Shown: in pieces, positions 1 through 11,985 of the stretch
Position numbering within the stretch: the stretch's first letter is position 1
How the letters are laid out: the number at the start of each line of letters is the position of its first letter
NCBI RefSeq assembly: GCF_019703515.2
Contig: NC_059382.1
Coordinates: forward strand, 16,908,501 to 16,972,500
Reading direction: 5' to 3'
DNA: 64,000 bases
From: Myxocyprinus asiaticus
Lineage: Eukaryota > Chordata > Actinopteri > Cypriniformes > Catostomidae
The notes under the pieces: generated by a model
The model's input: only the letters and a program-made list of their open reading frames with translations
What the model was told of the DNA's origin: nothing
Database searches by the model: none
Translations under genes and position numbers: made by a program

Positions 1-1726
1 CCCATTCAGCTTTAAACAAGATGTGTTTAACACATCCCCGCTCAATGCCCCAGGTGCACTAAGGCTAAAAAATTAACGCAAAAATAAATTGAGTGCCTCG
101 ACTTTACTGTCCAGAGCTTTGTGTGCACCCCTTGGTAATAAAGTATTATTTCCCTTGTGCAATTGTTTTATCATTATTTGATTTTTTCAACTGTAATCAA
201 ATTCACAGCACAGGATAAAAATGTACATATTGAACTTTTGATACCCTATTTCTTGGATTGCCTTGTGGTTTTTGAGCCCAAAGCTTCACCTTCTCTTTTC
301 CCAGACATATTGGCATGCGTCTGTGGTGTGGTCCCAACAGAACCCGGGGATGAATCATGTAGCTGCAAGCATGCAAGAGCACTGTTTTATGATAAATATT
401 ACAATTCATAAATCATTGTTTCTCAGAAGAGCAAAAGACCAATGGGAGGGGGTAGAGAGAGAGAGAGAGAGAAACTGTAAAGCATTTGGGGGATCCAGCA
501 AGAAAACAAGGAAGGGTCACTCTCACAGTGTGAGTGTGTAGATGGTGAAAAGGGGGCTTCAGGTCAGGAAACCACCAGGGAAAGGGAGTGGTGGAAGAGT
601 CTGAGCAGGAGAGAAGGAGAATAACACTGCTGACTGCTGGTTTAGACACACACTGGCTATGTTTGGAATGGAATTCTAGCATACTACTTACTAAATACTG
701 TGCAATGCACACTGTATACTGCCTAATTTTTTATTTTAATAAGTGAACAGCCATTATTCCATCATAATGTCTCAGTATTAGCAATAGTATGCAGCAATAG
801 TAAGAGAAGTATGCTAGTCCGAACATGGCCATGCCCTCCATTTGAACCGTAAAAGTCCAATAGAGCCTCACTGTCAATAAACATATGGCAGCATTACAAT
901 TGCTCAGAGTAAATTATGGGTGCTATGCATTTGCTCACCAGTGATAATCGTCAATCCTCGTTGCCAGCGATTCTAAACAATGGCAGCCAAAGGACAGTAA
1001 GGACAGCAGTTGTTGTTGTTGGGATAACATACTTGAGGGAGATAATATTCCAGCGTGAGGTTTGGTTTGAGTTCAGTTATGAAAAATAAAAGGTTGCAAT
1101 GACAGTATTTACTACAAGTGTTTAAATGCGGCTTTTTGCCACTGCCTGCCTCATAAAAACGAGAGATGCTCTTACTTGGGGTTTAGCAGGAATTTAGTTC
1201 AGGTCACACAATTTTCAAATTTTTTTTTTTTTTTTTTTTTTAAACAAACTATATAATAAATAGTGTGCACACTTCTTAAAGGCCTGGATGTGTTCACAGG
1301 CAAACAAATAATACTGTTTTTGTCTCTCAAAAGTAATCGGAAGAGTCATATTGTCAACTTGAGGCTGTAAATAATACTTTGCACTGACAATCGTTTAAAA
1401 AAAAAAAAAATGCCGTACTTGCAATCAGACTGCCTCAAAAAGACATTTACCATTGGATGTTAAAACTCACTCTGGAAGGAAACCATTTTCACTTTTGTAC
1501 ATGTTTGCCATCTAGTGGCCACTAGAAGGAATTCACTTGATCCTTATGGCGTCTCATTAACCTTTTTTAATTTTTTTTTTATTTTTAATTTACAAGCAAA
1601 GAAATCATAAAGAGATATTTAATTCTGTAAATTAAATACAAAGTATCAATATCCGAGTAACCTGTGACAAGCAGTGAGAGTGTCATGTTATATTTTCATA
1701 GTTTTCAGTTCATTTATTTCCTATCT
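1..1726. other. TSR1 3' flank, no gene seen
   Basis: No convincing gene is seen downstream of the TSR1 copy. The stretch holds a short GA microsatellite (about 454-472), homopolymer T and A runs near 1219-1242 and 1397-1410, and a perfect 14-bp palindrome CTAGTGGCCACTAG at 1512-1525. The short open frames at 157-541 and 413-712 look like chance ORFs: they overlap on both strands and resemble no family I know. Confidence 0.5.
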
Positions 1727-2126
1727 CTACTCCAAGTCGATGTCATTGAGGCCTTCAGGCTCCTCTCTCTTGACCCAGGGCAGAAGGGCAGGGACATAAG
1801 GGTCATAGATGCAGCGAGGATACACCCTCTTATACAAGTTCATCAGCACGGTGTCCTGAGAGCGCAGCTGATTGTCAAATATACACTTTATGTGACCGTG
1901 AGCATCTGCCAAAGCACACAAACAGACAAGCAAGTCAAAAGACAGTAATAAGACATTTAAACATTTATTTAAGTAACATTTCAGAAGCATGTATTTTTAA
2001 CAATGTACTCTTTCGGAGTCGCGTGGCGCCATGCGAGGTCTGCACACTTTGCTAGTTTTAACACTATTAATGTCAAACCAGTGAGATTCGATACACTCTG
2101 TTCCATAACTGTTCTAGGAGGACAAT

Positions 2127-2885
2127 ATGTCAAAGAATTCAAAATTCTCGGGCTCTGGAGACATTAAAAGACACTTATATGCTCAAGCTGAAGCCCCCCA
2201 GGAGGCCTCTAACCCGGAAGTCAATTTGGTCGGAGAAGTGCGGGAATGGTGAGAAATGTTGAACATGTCGGCAATGCTGACGAAGGTCACTGCTGACATG
2301 GAGGAACTTGTTGTAATTCGTAGATCGATCACTGCCATGTAGACGAAATTCACTGAGGTGGTTATAAGAGTGGGGGATGTCGAGAAACAGATAGATTATC
2401 TGGAGTCGGCGGAGAGGGAATTATCTGCTAATCCGCTAGCGACCAAGGTGGATTTGGAGCATGTCTGGGAGAAGTTGGAGGACTTGAAGAACCGTAGCAG
2501 GCGGAATAATGTCTGAATTGTTGGAATTCCTGAGGCCGAAGAGGGTCAAGATATGGTGAAATTCCTGGACGGGCTCTTTCCGAGTCAGCTCGACATAACA
2601 GGCCATAAGCTGGAAACCAAGCGAGCACACAAGGTTCCGACTCAGCGATCTGCTGAGGGAGACAGGCCCCGATCAATTCTGGCCAAATTTCTGAGATCAT
2701 CCGATAAAGATCTCGTGCTACGCGAGGCGAGGAATAAAGCAAGGCATTTTTGGAAGAACTACAGCATTTTCTTGTTCCCAGACTTTGCGAATTTGACAAG
2801 AGAGAAATGTGATCGATTCAAGGAATGCAAGAAACTCTTACATCAATGGAAGGTCGCTTTTGCAATGATGTTCCTGGCCAATTGA
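2127..2885 (+). pseudogene. LINE ORF1 remnant (L1-type RNA-binding protein)
   Basis: This is the first ORF of the LINE. The N-terminal frame from ATG 2127 stops at about 2250. The main frame resumes around 2259 with a coiled-coil-like segment (VEKQIDYLESAERE) and then LEDLKNRSRRNNV, a stop, and IVGIPEAEEGQD. This pattern (a leucine-rich coil followed by NRSRRNNVRIVGIPE) is typical of L1/Tx1 ORF1 proteins. The TGA after NNV replaces the usual arginine and is consistent with CGA to TGA decay. The last open part, 2553-2885, covers the C-terminal half. Non-functional. Confidence 0.8.
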
Positions 2886-2950
2886 GAATAGATGCTAAGG
2901 ATGGCCGTAAAACATTAACATGTCCCCAGCAAGTGATATCCTTCATGAAG

Positions 2951-3270
2951 TCAGTGGAGTGAGTAGATTATTTTGTGGTACTCACTTTGCTGCCGAGTGG
3001 ACCGACTTACTGAACATTCACTTGAATGTCCAAGGAAATGGAGCGCCTTTTTTGATTATTTTTGTGCTGGTTCCGCCTAGCCGCTGGAGTTTGTTTTGTG
3101 AAGTATTTCTTGCAAGTCATTGGAGTGATTAGGTCATTTGTTGCACTCATGTAGCAGCTGAATAGGCCGGCTCACTGAACATTCGTTTGACTGTCAGAGG
3201 AAAATAAGTGCTTTTTTTTTTTTTTTTTTTTTTTGTTGGTTCCGCCTAGCGGCTGGAGTTTCTTTTGTGG
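2951..3270 (+). repeat. Tandem duplication in LINE inter-ORF spacer
   Basis: Two diverged monomers of about 160-170 bp sit between ORF1 and ORF2. Each runs from a GTCA(G/T)TGGAGTGA start, through a GAACATTC block, to GGTTCCGCCTAGC(C/G)GCTGGAGTTT. A partial third copy of the last block follows near 3320-3340. The second monomer carries a T run (3213-3234). No coding sense is seen. Confidence 0.7.
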
Positions 3271-3349
3271 AGGAACACACCTTCGGGACAGTTATGTGGA
3301 TGAATCTACACATTCTTTCCGGCTATTGGCTGGAGTTTGTTTTAGAGAT

Positions 3350-6330
3350 TATCTTTTGTTGTGTAATTCTGTCTCACAAAATTTTTATAGAAACACCGGA
3401 CTTGAGCAATCCGACGGCAAAGTTGTTTTAGCAGAAATTCAGGGGCAAAGTCTTATTTTGGCTAATATATACGCAGCTAACGTTGATGATCAGGGCTTTT
3501 TTATAGATCTTGAAGGGATGTTGCAAGCCGATGGCACACCTCATGATATAATATTGGGAGGAGACTTTAATCTTTTGATGGACTCAGTCCTTGATCATAG
3601 TGAAGCAAAAGTGTGCAAGCCCCCTAGACAACATTGCTGCTTCACAGGATGTGTAAAAATCTTGGTCGTACAGATATTTGGAAACTTTTAAACCCATCTG
3701 GTAGGGACAATACATTTTTTTCATCAGTCCATAAGATTTATTCTAGAATAGATTTTTTTTTTATATCTAAGTCCCTCATTTCATCTGTTGTTGATTGCTC
3801 AATTGGAAACATTTTAGTCTCACATCACGCCCTGGTGAGTTTACAGGTGTTGCCACATACGGAGAAAAATAAATCATATAGTTGGCTCTTTAATGTATCC
3901 CTTTTGCAAAATCCTGAATTCCAACAAATGTTAAAGGCTGAAATCAATGTTTATATGGAGACCAACTGGTCCTCAGTATCCTTTGTGGGTGTGCCTTGGG
4001 AGGCACTTAAGGTGGTTTTTAGGGGTCAGATCATACAGTATGCCACATTCACCAAAAAATCCAAAGCACGAGAACTTGTGGAGTTAGAAGAGAATATTAA
4101 AAGTGCCGAGGCAGAGCTGAAGCGCCGAATGTCATCTGATGGCCTCAGAGAATTGATCTGATTGAAAAACAGATATAATACTATTTTGTCACGGAAGGTG
4201 GAGTTTTGGCTATTCGGGGCAAGACAGTCATACTTTGAGTCGGGAGACAAGGCAGGAAAACGTCTGGCTAGATATATAAAACAGAGAGAGTTTTTTTCTA
4301 CCATTCCATCAGTGAAATCTGCTTGTGGTGAAATATTTACCTCAGCCATTGATATTAATAACGCTTTTAAAGAATTCTATCTTGATATCTATAGTTCCAC
4401 GTCTTTGTCTACTGATGAGGATATTAGAAACCTTGTGGAACCATTAGATCTTCCTAAACTGACGGCTGAGCAAAAAAATTCTCTTGATTCTGAGATAACC
4501 TTGGAGGAGCTTGGAGCTTATTAATTATAAGGCCATGCCTACAGGCAAGGCTCCGGAGCCAGATGGCTTTGCCGCTTTGAGTTTTTTAGATCTTATGCTA
4601 CAGAACTGGCTCCACTTTTGTTAGAAGTTTATACTGAATCAATAAAGAATGGAAAGCTTCCGCCAACCATGACACAAGCGCGGTTCAGTCTGATACTTAA
4701 AAAGGACAAAGATCCAAGCGAGTGTAAGAGTTACTGTCCAATTTCCCTGATCCAGCTAGACGTTAAAATATTGTCAAAACTTTTAGCTAATCGATTAAGT
4801 TATGACATCTCTTATACATATAGATCAGGTGGGGTTTATTCGGGGCCGCAGCTCTTCTGAAAACATTAGGCGTTTCATCAATATCATGTGGTCAGTGGCA
4901 AATGATCAGACTCTGGTCGCTGCCATCTCACTTGATGCCGAAAAGGCAGAATTGGATTATCTTTTTAAGATTTTGGAAATATACGGGTTCGGGAAGACAT
5001 TTATTGAATGAATTAAGTTACTTTACAGACACTCGGTAGCGGCGGTACAAACGAATGGATTAATTTCAGATTATTTTACTCTGGATAGGGGCACCCGGCA
5101 GGGTTGCCCTCTCTCCCCATTATTGTTCTGTCTTGCCCTGGAACCATTAGCAGCCACGATAAGAAAGGAGGATGATTTTCCAGGGGTGGTGGCGGTAAGT
5201 GTGGCGCATAAGCTTTTACTTTACACATTTGATATTTTATTATACGTCTCCGACCCTACTAGATCTATGCCTTGCCTCCAAAGACTTATTAATTCCTTTT
5301 CTAAATTCTCGGGATACAGAGTTAATTGGTCTAAATCCGAAGCTCTGGCTCTGACAGCGTACTGCCCGGTAACGGCTTTTCAGCCGGGCGCCTTCCAATG
5401 GCCCAAACAGGGCATTAAGTATTTGGGTATTTTATTCTCAGCAAATGTGTGATTTAGTAAATTTTGACCCTTTAATAAAAAGGTTTTTGAGCAATGTGGG
5501 CAGGTGGGCTTCATTACCTGTGATTGGGAAGGCTCATGTTATTAAATGAATGAATTGTATTCCAAAATTCAACTACCTACTACAGTCTCTCCCTCTAGAT
5601 GTCCCCCTCTCTTATTTCAAGCAATTTGATAGCATAGTGAAGTCCTTCATTTGGAATGGTAAATGTCCCAGATTACATTTCAGTAAGTTTTATAGGCTGA
5701 TTGACAAAGGTGGGCTAGGCCTACCCAAGATTTTGTTTTATTATTATTCATTCGGTCTCAGACATTTGGCTCATTGGTCGCTTTCACCTGAGAGAGTCCC
5801 TCCCTGGTTTTGTATTGAACAGGAATTTCTTGCCACTATTGCGCCAATGCAAAGCCTTTCTATCAAACTAATCAGAGAAGTTACACCCCGTTATCTCGCA
5901 TTTGCACTCGGTATGGACAAAAGTGTCCAGAGTGTTTAATTCGGACATTTATTTAAATGTTGCCTTGAGCATATGGCTGAACCCAAAATTATGTATTAAT
6001 AAGTCCCCTTTCTGCTGGACAGAGTGGATTGTGAGGTAGGTTAATACACTCGGTGACCATATGAGAGTGGAGTGTTGAGATTCTTTGAAAATTTGGTTCA
6101 ACATTTTGGGATTCCCAGATCTCAGTTCTTTAGGTATTTACAGCTGCGCAACCTGCTCTGTACTATTTTTGGGAGTAGCATACAACCCCCTAAAGCGGCA
6201 GATACTCTGGGAGTGGTGATTACTGCTTTTGAAAAAGGTCATGAGGCATCAGTGTATTACTCCCTGCAAATTCAGAGTCTGGGGAATGGAGCTTTAACTT
6301 CTATCAAGAGATTATGGGAGAAAGAAGGAG
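3350..6330 (+). pseudogene. LINE ORF2 remnant: endonuclease and reverse transcriptase
   Basis: In order: an endonuclease block with ANIYAANVDDQGFF and IILGGDFNLLMDS (about 3460-3590); a linker, METNWSS to LKRRMSSDGL (3955-4150); RT blocks with ARFSLILKKDKDPSECKSY (about 4677) and GFIRGRSSSENIRRF (about 4829); RGTRQGCPLSPLLFCLALEPL (about 5090-5150); and LLLYTFDILLYV near 5210-5245, where the catalytic YADD has become YTFD. A thumb/C-terminal segment with DKGGLGLPK follows (about 5700). At least eight stops or frame changes separate these pieces. The N-terminus of the endonuclease is missing, so the element is dead. Confidence 0.85.
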
Positions 6331-7140
6331 AAGCAGCACCAAAACAAGAGCGTTTCTGACAGAGGGTCAGAATGAGGGTGGAAAATGATCACATTTTACA
6401 AATATATGATTGTTTTTTTGACCAAAAATATTTTACTAATATTATAGGTGAACCTCAAGGAACATATTAAAATAATAAAAAAGGCATGTCATTTCCCCTT
6501 TTAAAAAATTAAATACTGTTTACCAACAATTCACTTTCCCACTCTGAATTAGGGCCTAATATATTTCTTAAAACACCCAAACTGAGCCTACACTGGGAAT
6601 TGCGAAGATTTAAACCTCAGGAATGTAGAAAATTTTGCGTCATTTATAAAATCATTCAAAAATATTTTTGAAAGCCTTGAAAGCCCTTTAAATGTACTTC
6701 CAGTTGGGTTTTCATACCTATGGTTTCCTTGATATGCCTTCTTCGTCCCCATTTTGCATGCAGTTCCACTGGCTTAAACCACAGAATATCATCTGCAAAA
6801 GATAAATGCTTTAATGATGGATCTCAATAGAATGATTCTTTGAACACTACAAACCCGTCTGCAGGTAATCAGAGGCAATAAACGCTTCCATACTCACCCG
6901 CTGAAGAACACATAGCTGCCCACAGCAGAGTGGCATAAAACCTCAAAAGAATTTTGTACAGCTGAAGACTGTGCTTTTTTTCCACCAAGTTGAATATTGT
7001 GTCTGCTTGCTGTTTCTCCCAACCATTGTTTCTCTGTTTGAAGACCAGGACACCAGCTGTGGGGAAGATAATGGGGGCATAGACAGACATCACTGTAGGG
7101 GCATCAGTACGCAGGAACCGCTCCATCTTGTGTTTATCAG

Positions 7141-8474
7141 CTGAGAAAAGAGAACATCTCTATTTAAAACCATTAATGGCCTTTAATGAGACTGAAACCT
7201 TTTAGGTACATCATGTGGGACTGGTGGATAGACTACATTTGTCTTAGATTGTGTAATTGTTACAATGGTCAGTCACTTGCTGCATCCAAATATCCATAAT
7301 TCTCTACTGTATAGTATGCCAAAAATGGTATGCCAATGGAGAAGTATGTCCAAATCGTCAGTATTCATAAAGCAGTAAACAAGAAATACCCGGACTATTT
7401 ATGGCAAGATTCTGAAGTACGGATCGACTAGACACTTTACTATCTTGTAATACCTCGGAAGTAAAGTGAGGAGTGAGTTTAGGAGACATCATGTTCAAAA
7501 CGGTGGATTCAAAAGAACGGTGGTTAACCTAGAGTTGGATGGCTCTTTTAAACTTTAAGTGATATATAGAGGATCAAAAGTTCCTCTCATTCACAAATCA
7601 TGAAGGTCCGTCTGTGACAATCCAAGTAGGCGATCCAAGCCGTTTAAACTGTCAGGGGATAGCTGCTCGCTGTGGATCCGCACGAGCACAACTTCAAGGC
7701 TGCTTCCGAAACCAGGAAAATGCTGCCTCCGGAGGCTGTATACAGAAGTACGATGAAAATAAGGTGCTTTTCAAACTGTTCGGAGACCAGTTTACTTAAG
7801 AGTTCCATTCATTCAAAACAGCTGTCAGTGAAGCCATTAACTGATTAGGCAGCATGGTAGCAAGTCAGCTGCCTACGTTTTCGAATGCAGCCCAAGGTAA
7901 AAGCGCTTCACGTGTGCTATATGTAAATGTCTTATTCACTATGCACTGTATGTACAATTGGTGTGATTCAATATTTTTTGAGTAAATGTGATTGCTAACG
8001 TGGACATGCCATCCATGGTTGCTGGACTACTGTGTGCACTGTTATTTCCTTCTTCATAATTTATTAACAATTTCTTCATGTGCAAATAAATTACTAAAAT
8101 TTGATGACTAAACAGAAATCTGAAGAAACTGCTATCTACCATTTAAAATACAATATAATTTTTTTGTTTTGTGTGAAATTGAGTAAATATAGTGCTAAAT
8201 AAGAGTTTTTTATTATTATTTCTTTTAGCAATTATTTGTTTGTTATTTACTATATTACATTGTGTGATGTATCGGCCTATCGGCCACCCTGCCCTTTGGA
8301 TATTGGCATCAGCATTAATAAGCACAAATTGGACCCTGGACTGTTCCACCAAAATAAAAGCCAGAGGGTAAATAGAACTGGCTACATGTTCACTGAAGTT
8401 TTTCACTGGAATTAATTTTCATTTTGCTGCTGCATTATCCATTAGAGTAGTTAACAATAAATGTCTTCTTAATA
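7141..8474. other. TSR1 intron, diverged repeat only
   Basis: There is no exon between the remnants at 6898-7140 and 10777-10909. The stretch 7300-7960 has scattered motifs (AGTATGCC, CACTATGCACTGTATG) also seen around 680-830, so it is probably an old dispersed repeat. Otherwise nothing is recognised. Confidence 0.4.
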
Positions 8475-8845
8475 CAACCCCTGGCAAAAATTATGGAATC
8501 ACCACACTTGGAGGATGTTCACCCAGATTTTTTACTTAGCAGCAAATAAAATAAAAAATAAAAAAACACAAAAATACAAAATACAAAATCACAGATATGA
8601 CACAAAACAATTTTTGTTTAACAGCTGAACATTCTGGCTTCATGAAACATCCCTCAAACAAATTAAATTACATTATTTTAATTAATTACATATTTTTTTC
8701 CAGATCAAGTAGAGGAAAAAATTATGGAATCACCGTGTAATATGCATTTCTAAAACAAATACCGGCACAAGTCTAAAAATGCAAATTAGTCTGCAGTGCT
8801 TACAGACCTTAACGAGCTGTTGGACTTGGCTAACTGAAAGGAAAC

Positions 8846-9838
8846 ATGGCCCCAACAAGAGAGTTGTCAATTGAAACAATGGAAAGGATTATAAATCTCC
8901 TTCAAGAATGAAATCCAACACTGATTGTTCCAAAAGAAGTTGGTTGTTCACAGTCAGCTGTGTCTAAAATTTGGTGCAAGTATAAACAAAATGAAAACAT
9001 ATGGGTAGACCAAGGAAGACATCAAAGCATCAGGACAGAAAACTCAAAGCAATATGCCTTGAAAATAGAAAATGCACAACAAAACATATGAAAAACAAAT
9101 GGGTGGAAACAGGAGTCAATGTTTGTGACAGAACTGTAAGAAATCGGATGAATGAAATGGGATTTACATATATAAAAGCCAAATGAAAACCAGCGCAAAC
9201 ACCTAAACAGCAGAAAACAAAACTACAGTGGGCTAAAGAGAAGCAATCATATAGTTTGGATGACTGGATGAAAGTGATATTCATTGATGAATCATGAATC
9301 TGCATTGGCCAAGGCGATGATGCTGGAACTTTTGTCTGGTGCCGTTCTAATGAAATGTATAACTATGACTGCCTGAATAAAACAGTCTAATTTCCCCAGT
9401 CATTTATGATATGGGGTTGCATGTCAGGTAAAGGACCGGGGGGATGGCAATCATTACTTCAACAGTCAATGCACAGGTGTACATTGAAATTTTTGGACAC
9501 TTTTCTCATTCCATCGATAGAAAATAGGTTTGGTGGTGGTGAAGTCATTTTTCAGGACGAAAATGCATCTTGCCACAGAGCAAAGAGTGTTAAAGCTTTT
9601 CTTCAGGAAAGGCATATCAACTCAGTGACATGGCCAGCAAACAGTCCGGATCTCACTCCAATTGAAAATTTATGGTGGAAATTGAAAGAATTGGTCAATG
9701 ACATGGCTCCATCCTGCAATGCTGATCTGTCAACCGCTATTCAAGTTGGAACCAGCTTGATGGAGAATATTGTTTTTCATTAGTGAAGTCCATGCCTCAA
9801 AGAATTCAGGCCGTCATAAAAGCCAGGAGGAGGAGTGT
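8846..9838 (+). pseudogene. Tc1-like transposase A, multiply interrupted
   Basis: Reading starts at ATG 8846 and hits TGA at 8909. Later pieces are 9001-9186 (HTH/GRPRK region, GRPRKTSKHQDRKL) and 9406-9783. Catalytic motifs: first aspartate in FIDES (about 9280, followed at once by a TGA); second in FQDENASCHRAK (about 9552); third in NSPDLTPIENLWW (about 9640). Further stops fall after IKAK (9184) and near 9389. The C-terminus (RIQAVIKARR) is intact to about 9838, where foreign sequence begins. No active protein is possible. Confidence 0.85.
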
Positions 9839-9839
9839 A

Positions 9840-10215
9840 ACGTATGCTGGAACTGCTGACAATGATGGCAATGATGAAGACGATGATGAGATGAAGAATC
9901 CAAGTGCAGTTTATTTACAAACGTAAAACATGAACTTGACTATAACCTGACTTGACTATGCACATACTCATTCACATTCAATACTTGACCACTACACAAT
10001 GGAAGACATGAGGCTTAAATACATGGACATGGGGGAACAAACCAATGAACAAACAGAACTGATAACAAGATAATTAAACAATAAACCAATGAAAACATGA
10101 CACAAGAACATGGAGGGAAAACAGGAATCACATGACAAGGGAAACAGGAACTAAACATTTCAAAATAAAAGACATGAATCAACAGAATACACATGACAAG
10201 GAGCAACAAAGTACT
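9840..10215. repeat. Foreign insertion inside Tc1-like A
   Basis: Between the end of the transposase and the right inverted repeat lies about 375 bp that is not Tc1-like. It is purine-rich, with repeated GACATGA, ACATGACA and AACAATGAA words and GATGAAGACGATGATGAG at its left. No inverted repeats or coding motifs were recognised. It could be a solo fragment of another repeat family. Confidence 0.45.
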
Positions 10216-11985
10216 AGTTGTGATTTTTTTTTGATGATTCCATAATTATTTCCTCTAAAAATATGCCATTAATTAAAATAATGTAATTTAATTTGTTTGA
10301 GGGATGTTTCACGAAGCCAGAATGTTCAGCTATTAAACAAAGAATTTTTGTGTCATATCTGTGATTTGTTCACTTGCTACAAAGTAAAAAAGCTGGGTGA
10401 ACATCCTCGGTGGTGATTCCATAATTGTAGGAGTTGTAGGCTACACATTTTAAATGTAATTCCTTTCTGTCTTCTCTGTTTTATAATGTAACGTAGTTAT
10501 AGCAAAACTGGTTTTGGGGCATCCCTAAAAATAACATTTAGAATTTGTTCAATTATTCCAAACAGAGTCTAATTTAAAATGGTCATTTCTGGTTTTCGGC
10601 CCAGTGTCCAAACATTTCGGGTTCGGCCAAGAATTTTCATTTCGGTGCATCACTAGGAGGTAGTAACATGAAATCAATAGTGCTGCAACACAGCTTAAGA
10701 AAAAGCTTTTTTTTTTTTTTTTTCTTAGAAAGAGTTAATTGAGAATGTGCAAGTGTTCTCTATGGGCTGTAAATACCAGAGGTGTGCTGTGAGAAGATGG
10801 CTGAAGCTCTGAAGCATCTAAAGCCGCATTGAAACACCAGCTCCTCTTTGGACTTGGTTGGTTCTGCGTTACTTAGATGTTGTCGCACCAACATGTGCAT
10901 CCCTGACATTTGCAAATAGATCAGGATCGTGATTTTATCAAGGCTGAATTTCCTACTAACAGCTTAATTACAGCTAAAATTATTTCAAAAAGTGATTGAA
11001 ATTAATTGGAATAGAGTGCATTATTTTAAACCGAGCAGTACTACACTTATTCCAAACACAACTACTAAACATAGCACATTTCAAATGACATATTAATGAT
11101 AATGACACTGTAACTTTTAAAGAATTTTCTAAGCTGTGAGTACCTTCTGTTCGTGTGGTAGGAGGGACACCAGCACTAATGGTTTTCTAGTCTGGAAGCT
11201 CTCCATTACTGAGGAACATCCACAATATGAAGAGTTACATACCAGCCCACCTGCATGGAGAAAAGACGAATGACAGAAGTGAGCAGAACACAATCATAAA
11301 GTGAACACAAGCCTCAAATTCCTTGAATAAACAGTGAAATGCCAGAGTTTCTAGGAAAATACGAATATATTCAAGAGAATTTCACAACTCTAACACTCGT
11401 TTTACCATTGCTCCTTCCTCCTCACTCATGGCCTCTGCCAGTATTTGCCAACGCATGCGCTCAAAGTTCTGGAACTAGTAGATGCACGAGTAGTTGTTAG
11501 GCAGGTTCTCCATGGGGTCCCATGGTGAGGAGCGGAAACTTTTCAGACCTCTGTACCTCTGGAACCTGAAAATACAGAATACAGAACACATTTTTAAAGC
11601 AAATTTTTTAAAAATAATTTAAGTTCATAATTTTCAAACAAAACAATGGATAAAAAAAATTGGTCATTAAATTGCAAGGTTATGACACCACATCAATACA
11701 TTCAGTTGAACTGTAAAGGCCCTGGCATACTCAGGGTGAAGTGCTCCTTCGCTCAGTGCCAAAAATAAGTTTGAAACAGCTGAGCAACAGCATACTGTTT
11801 GCGAACATTAAGACACTGGTGGGAGGCATAAAGAGGAGCATTTAAATATATGACACATGTAAAACATCAACTTAAACGACATTAAAATGTGTTATTAATG
11901 ATTTCATGTCTCATTCTATAAGTAGAATTCACATGAGATCAGTTAAAGAAGCTGTTTTAAACACTCTATGATTTAAAGTAATATA

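Larger units (their letters stand above)
2127..6360 (+). mobile_element. Tx1/L1-type LINE, copy 1, degenerate
   Basis: A non-LTR retrotransposon lies antisense in the last intron of the TSR1 copy. It has an ORF1 remnant, a repetitive inter-ORF spacer, and an ORF2 with endonuclease and reverse transcriptase blocks. It is broken by many stops and frameshifts and ends near 6330-6360, before the C-terminal zinc-finger part. A second copy of the same family lies inverted at 37622-39867 and retains that C-terminal part. The matching stretches include METNWSS, LKRRMSSDGLREL, SLILKKDKDPSECKSY and YTYRSGGVYSG. Clade assignment to Tx1/L1 is inference from domain order and motif style. Confidence 0.85.
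8475..10436 (+). mobile_element. Tc1-like transposon A, inactive, with internal insertion
   Basis: The left end begins CAACCCCTGGCAAAAATTAT after a TA dinucleotide at 8473-8474. A second internal direct repeat, AAAATTATGGAATCACC, lies near 8718. The right side mirrors both, with GATTCCATAATTATTTCCTC near 10237 and GGTGATTCCATAATT near 10412, and ends GTTG followed by TA at 10437-10438. This is the IR/DR arrangement of many fish Tc1 elements. The extreme right terminus has lost a few bases of the CCAGGGGTTG tip. It sits in an intron of the TSR1 copy. Confidence 0.85.

Noticed and set aside
1512..1525. Perfect palindrome CTAGTGGCCACTAG as a regulatory site
   Set aside because: A single occurrence with no supporting context; it may be chance or a repeat edge.
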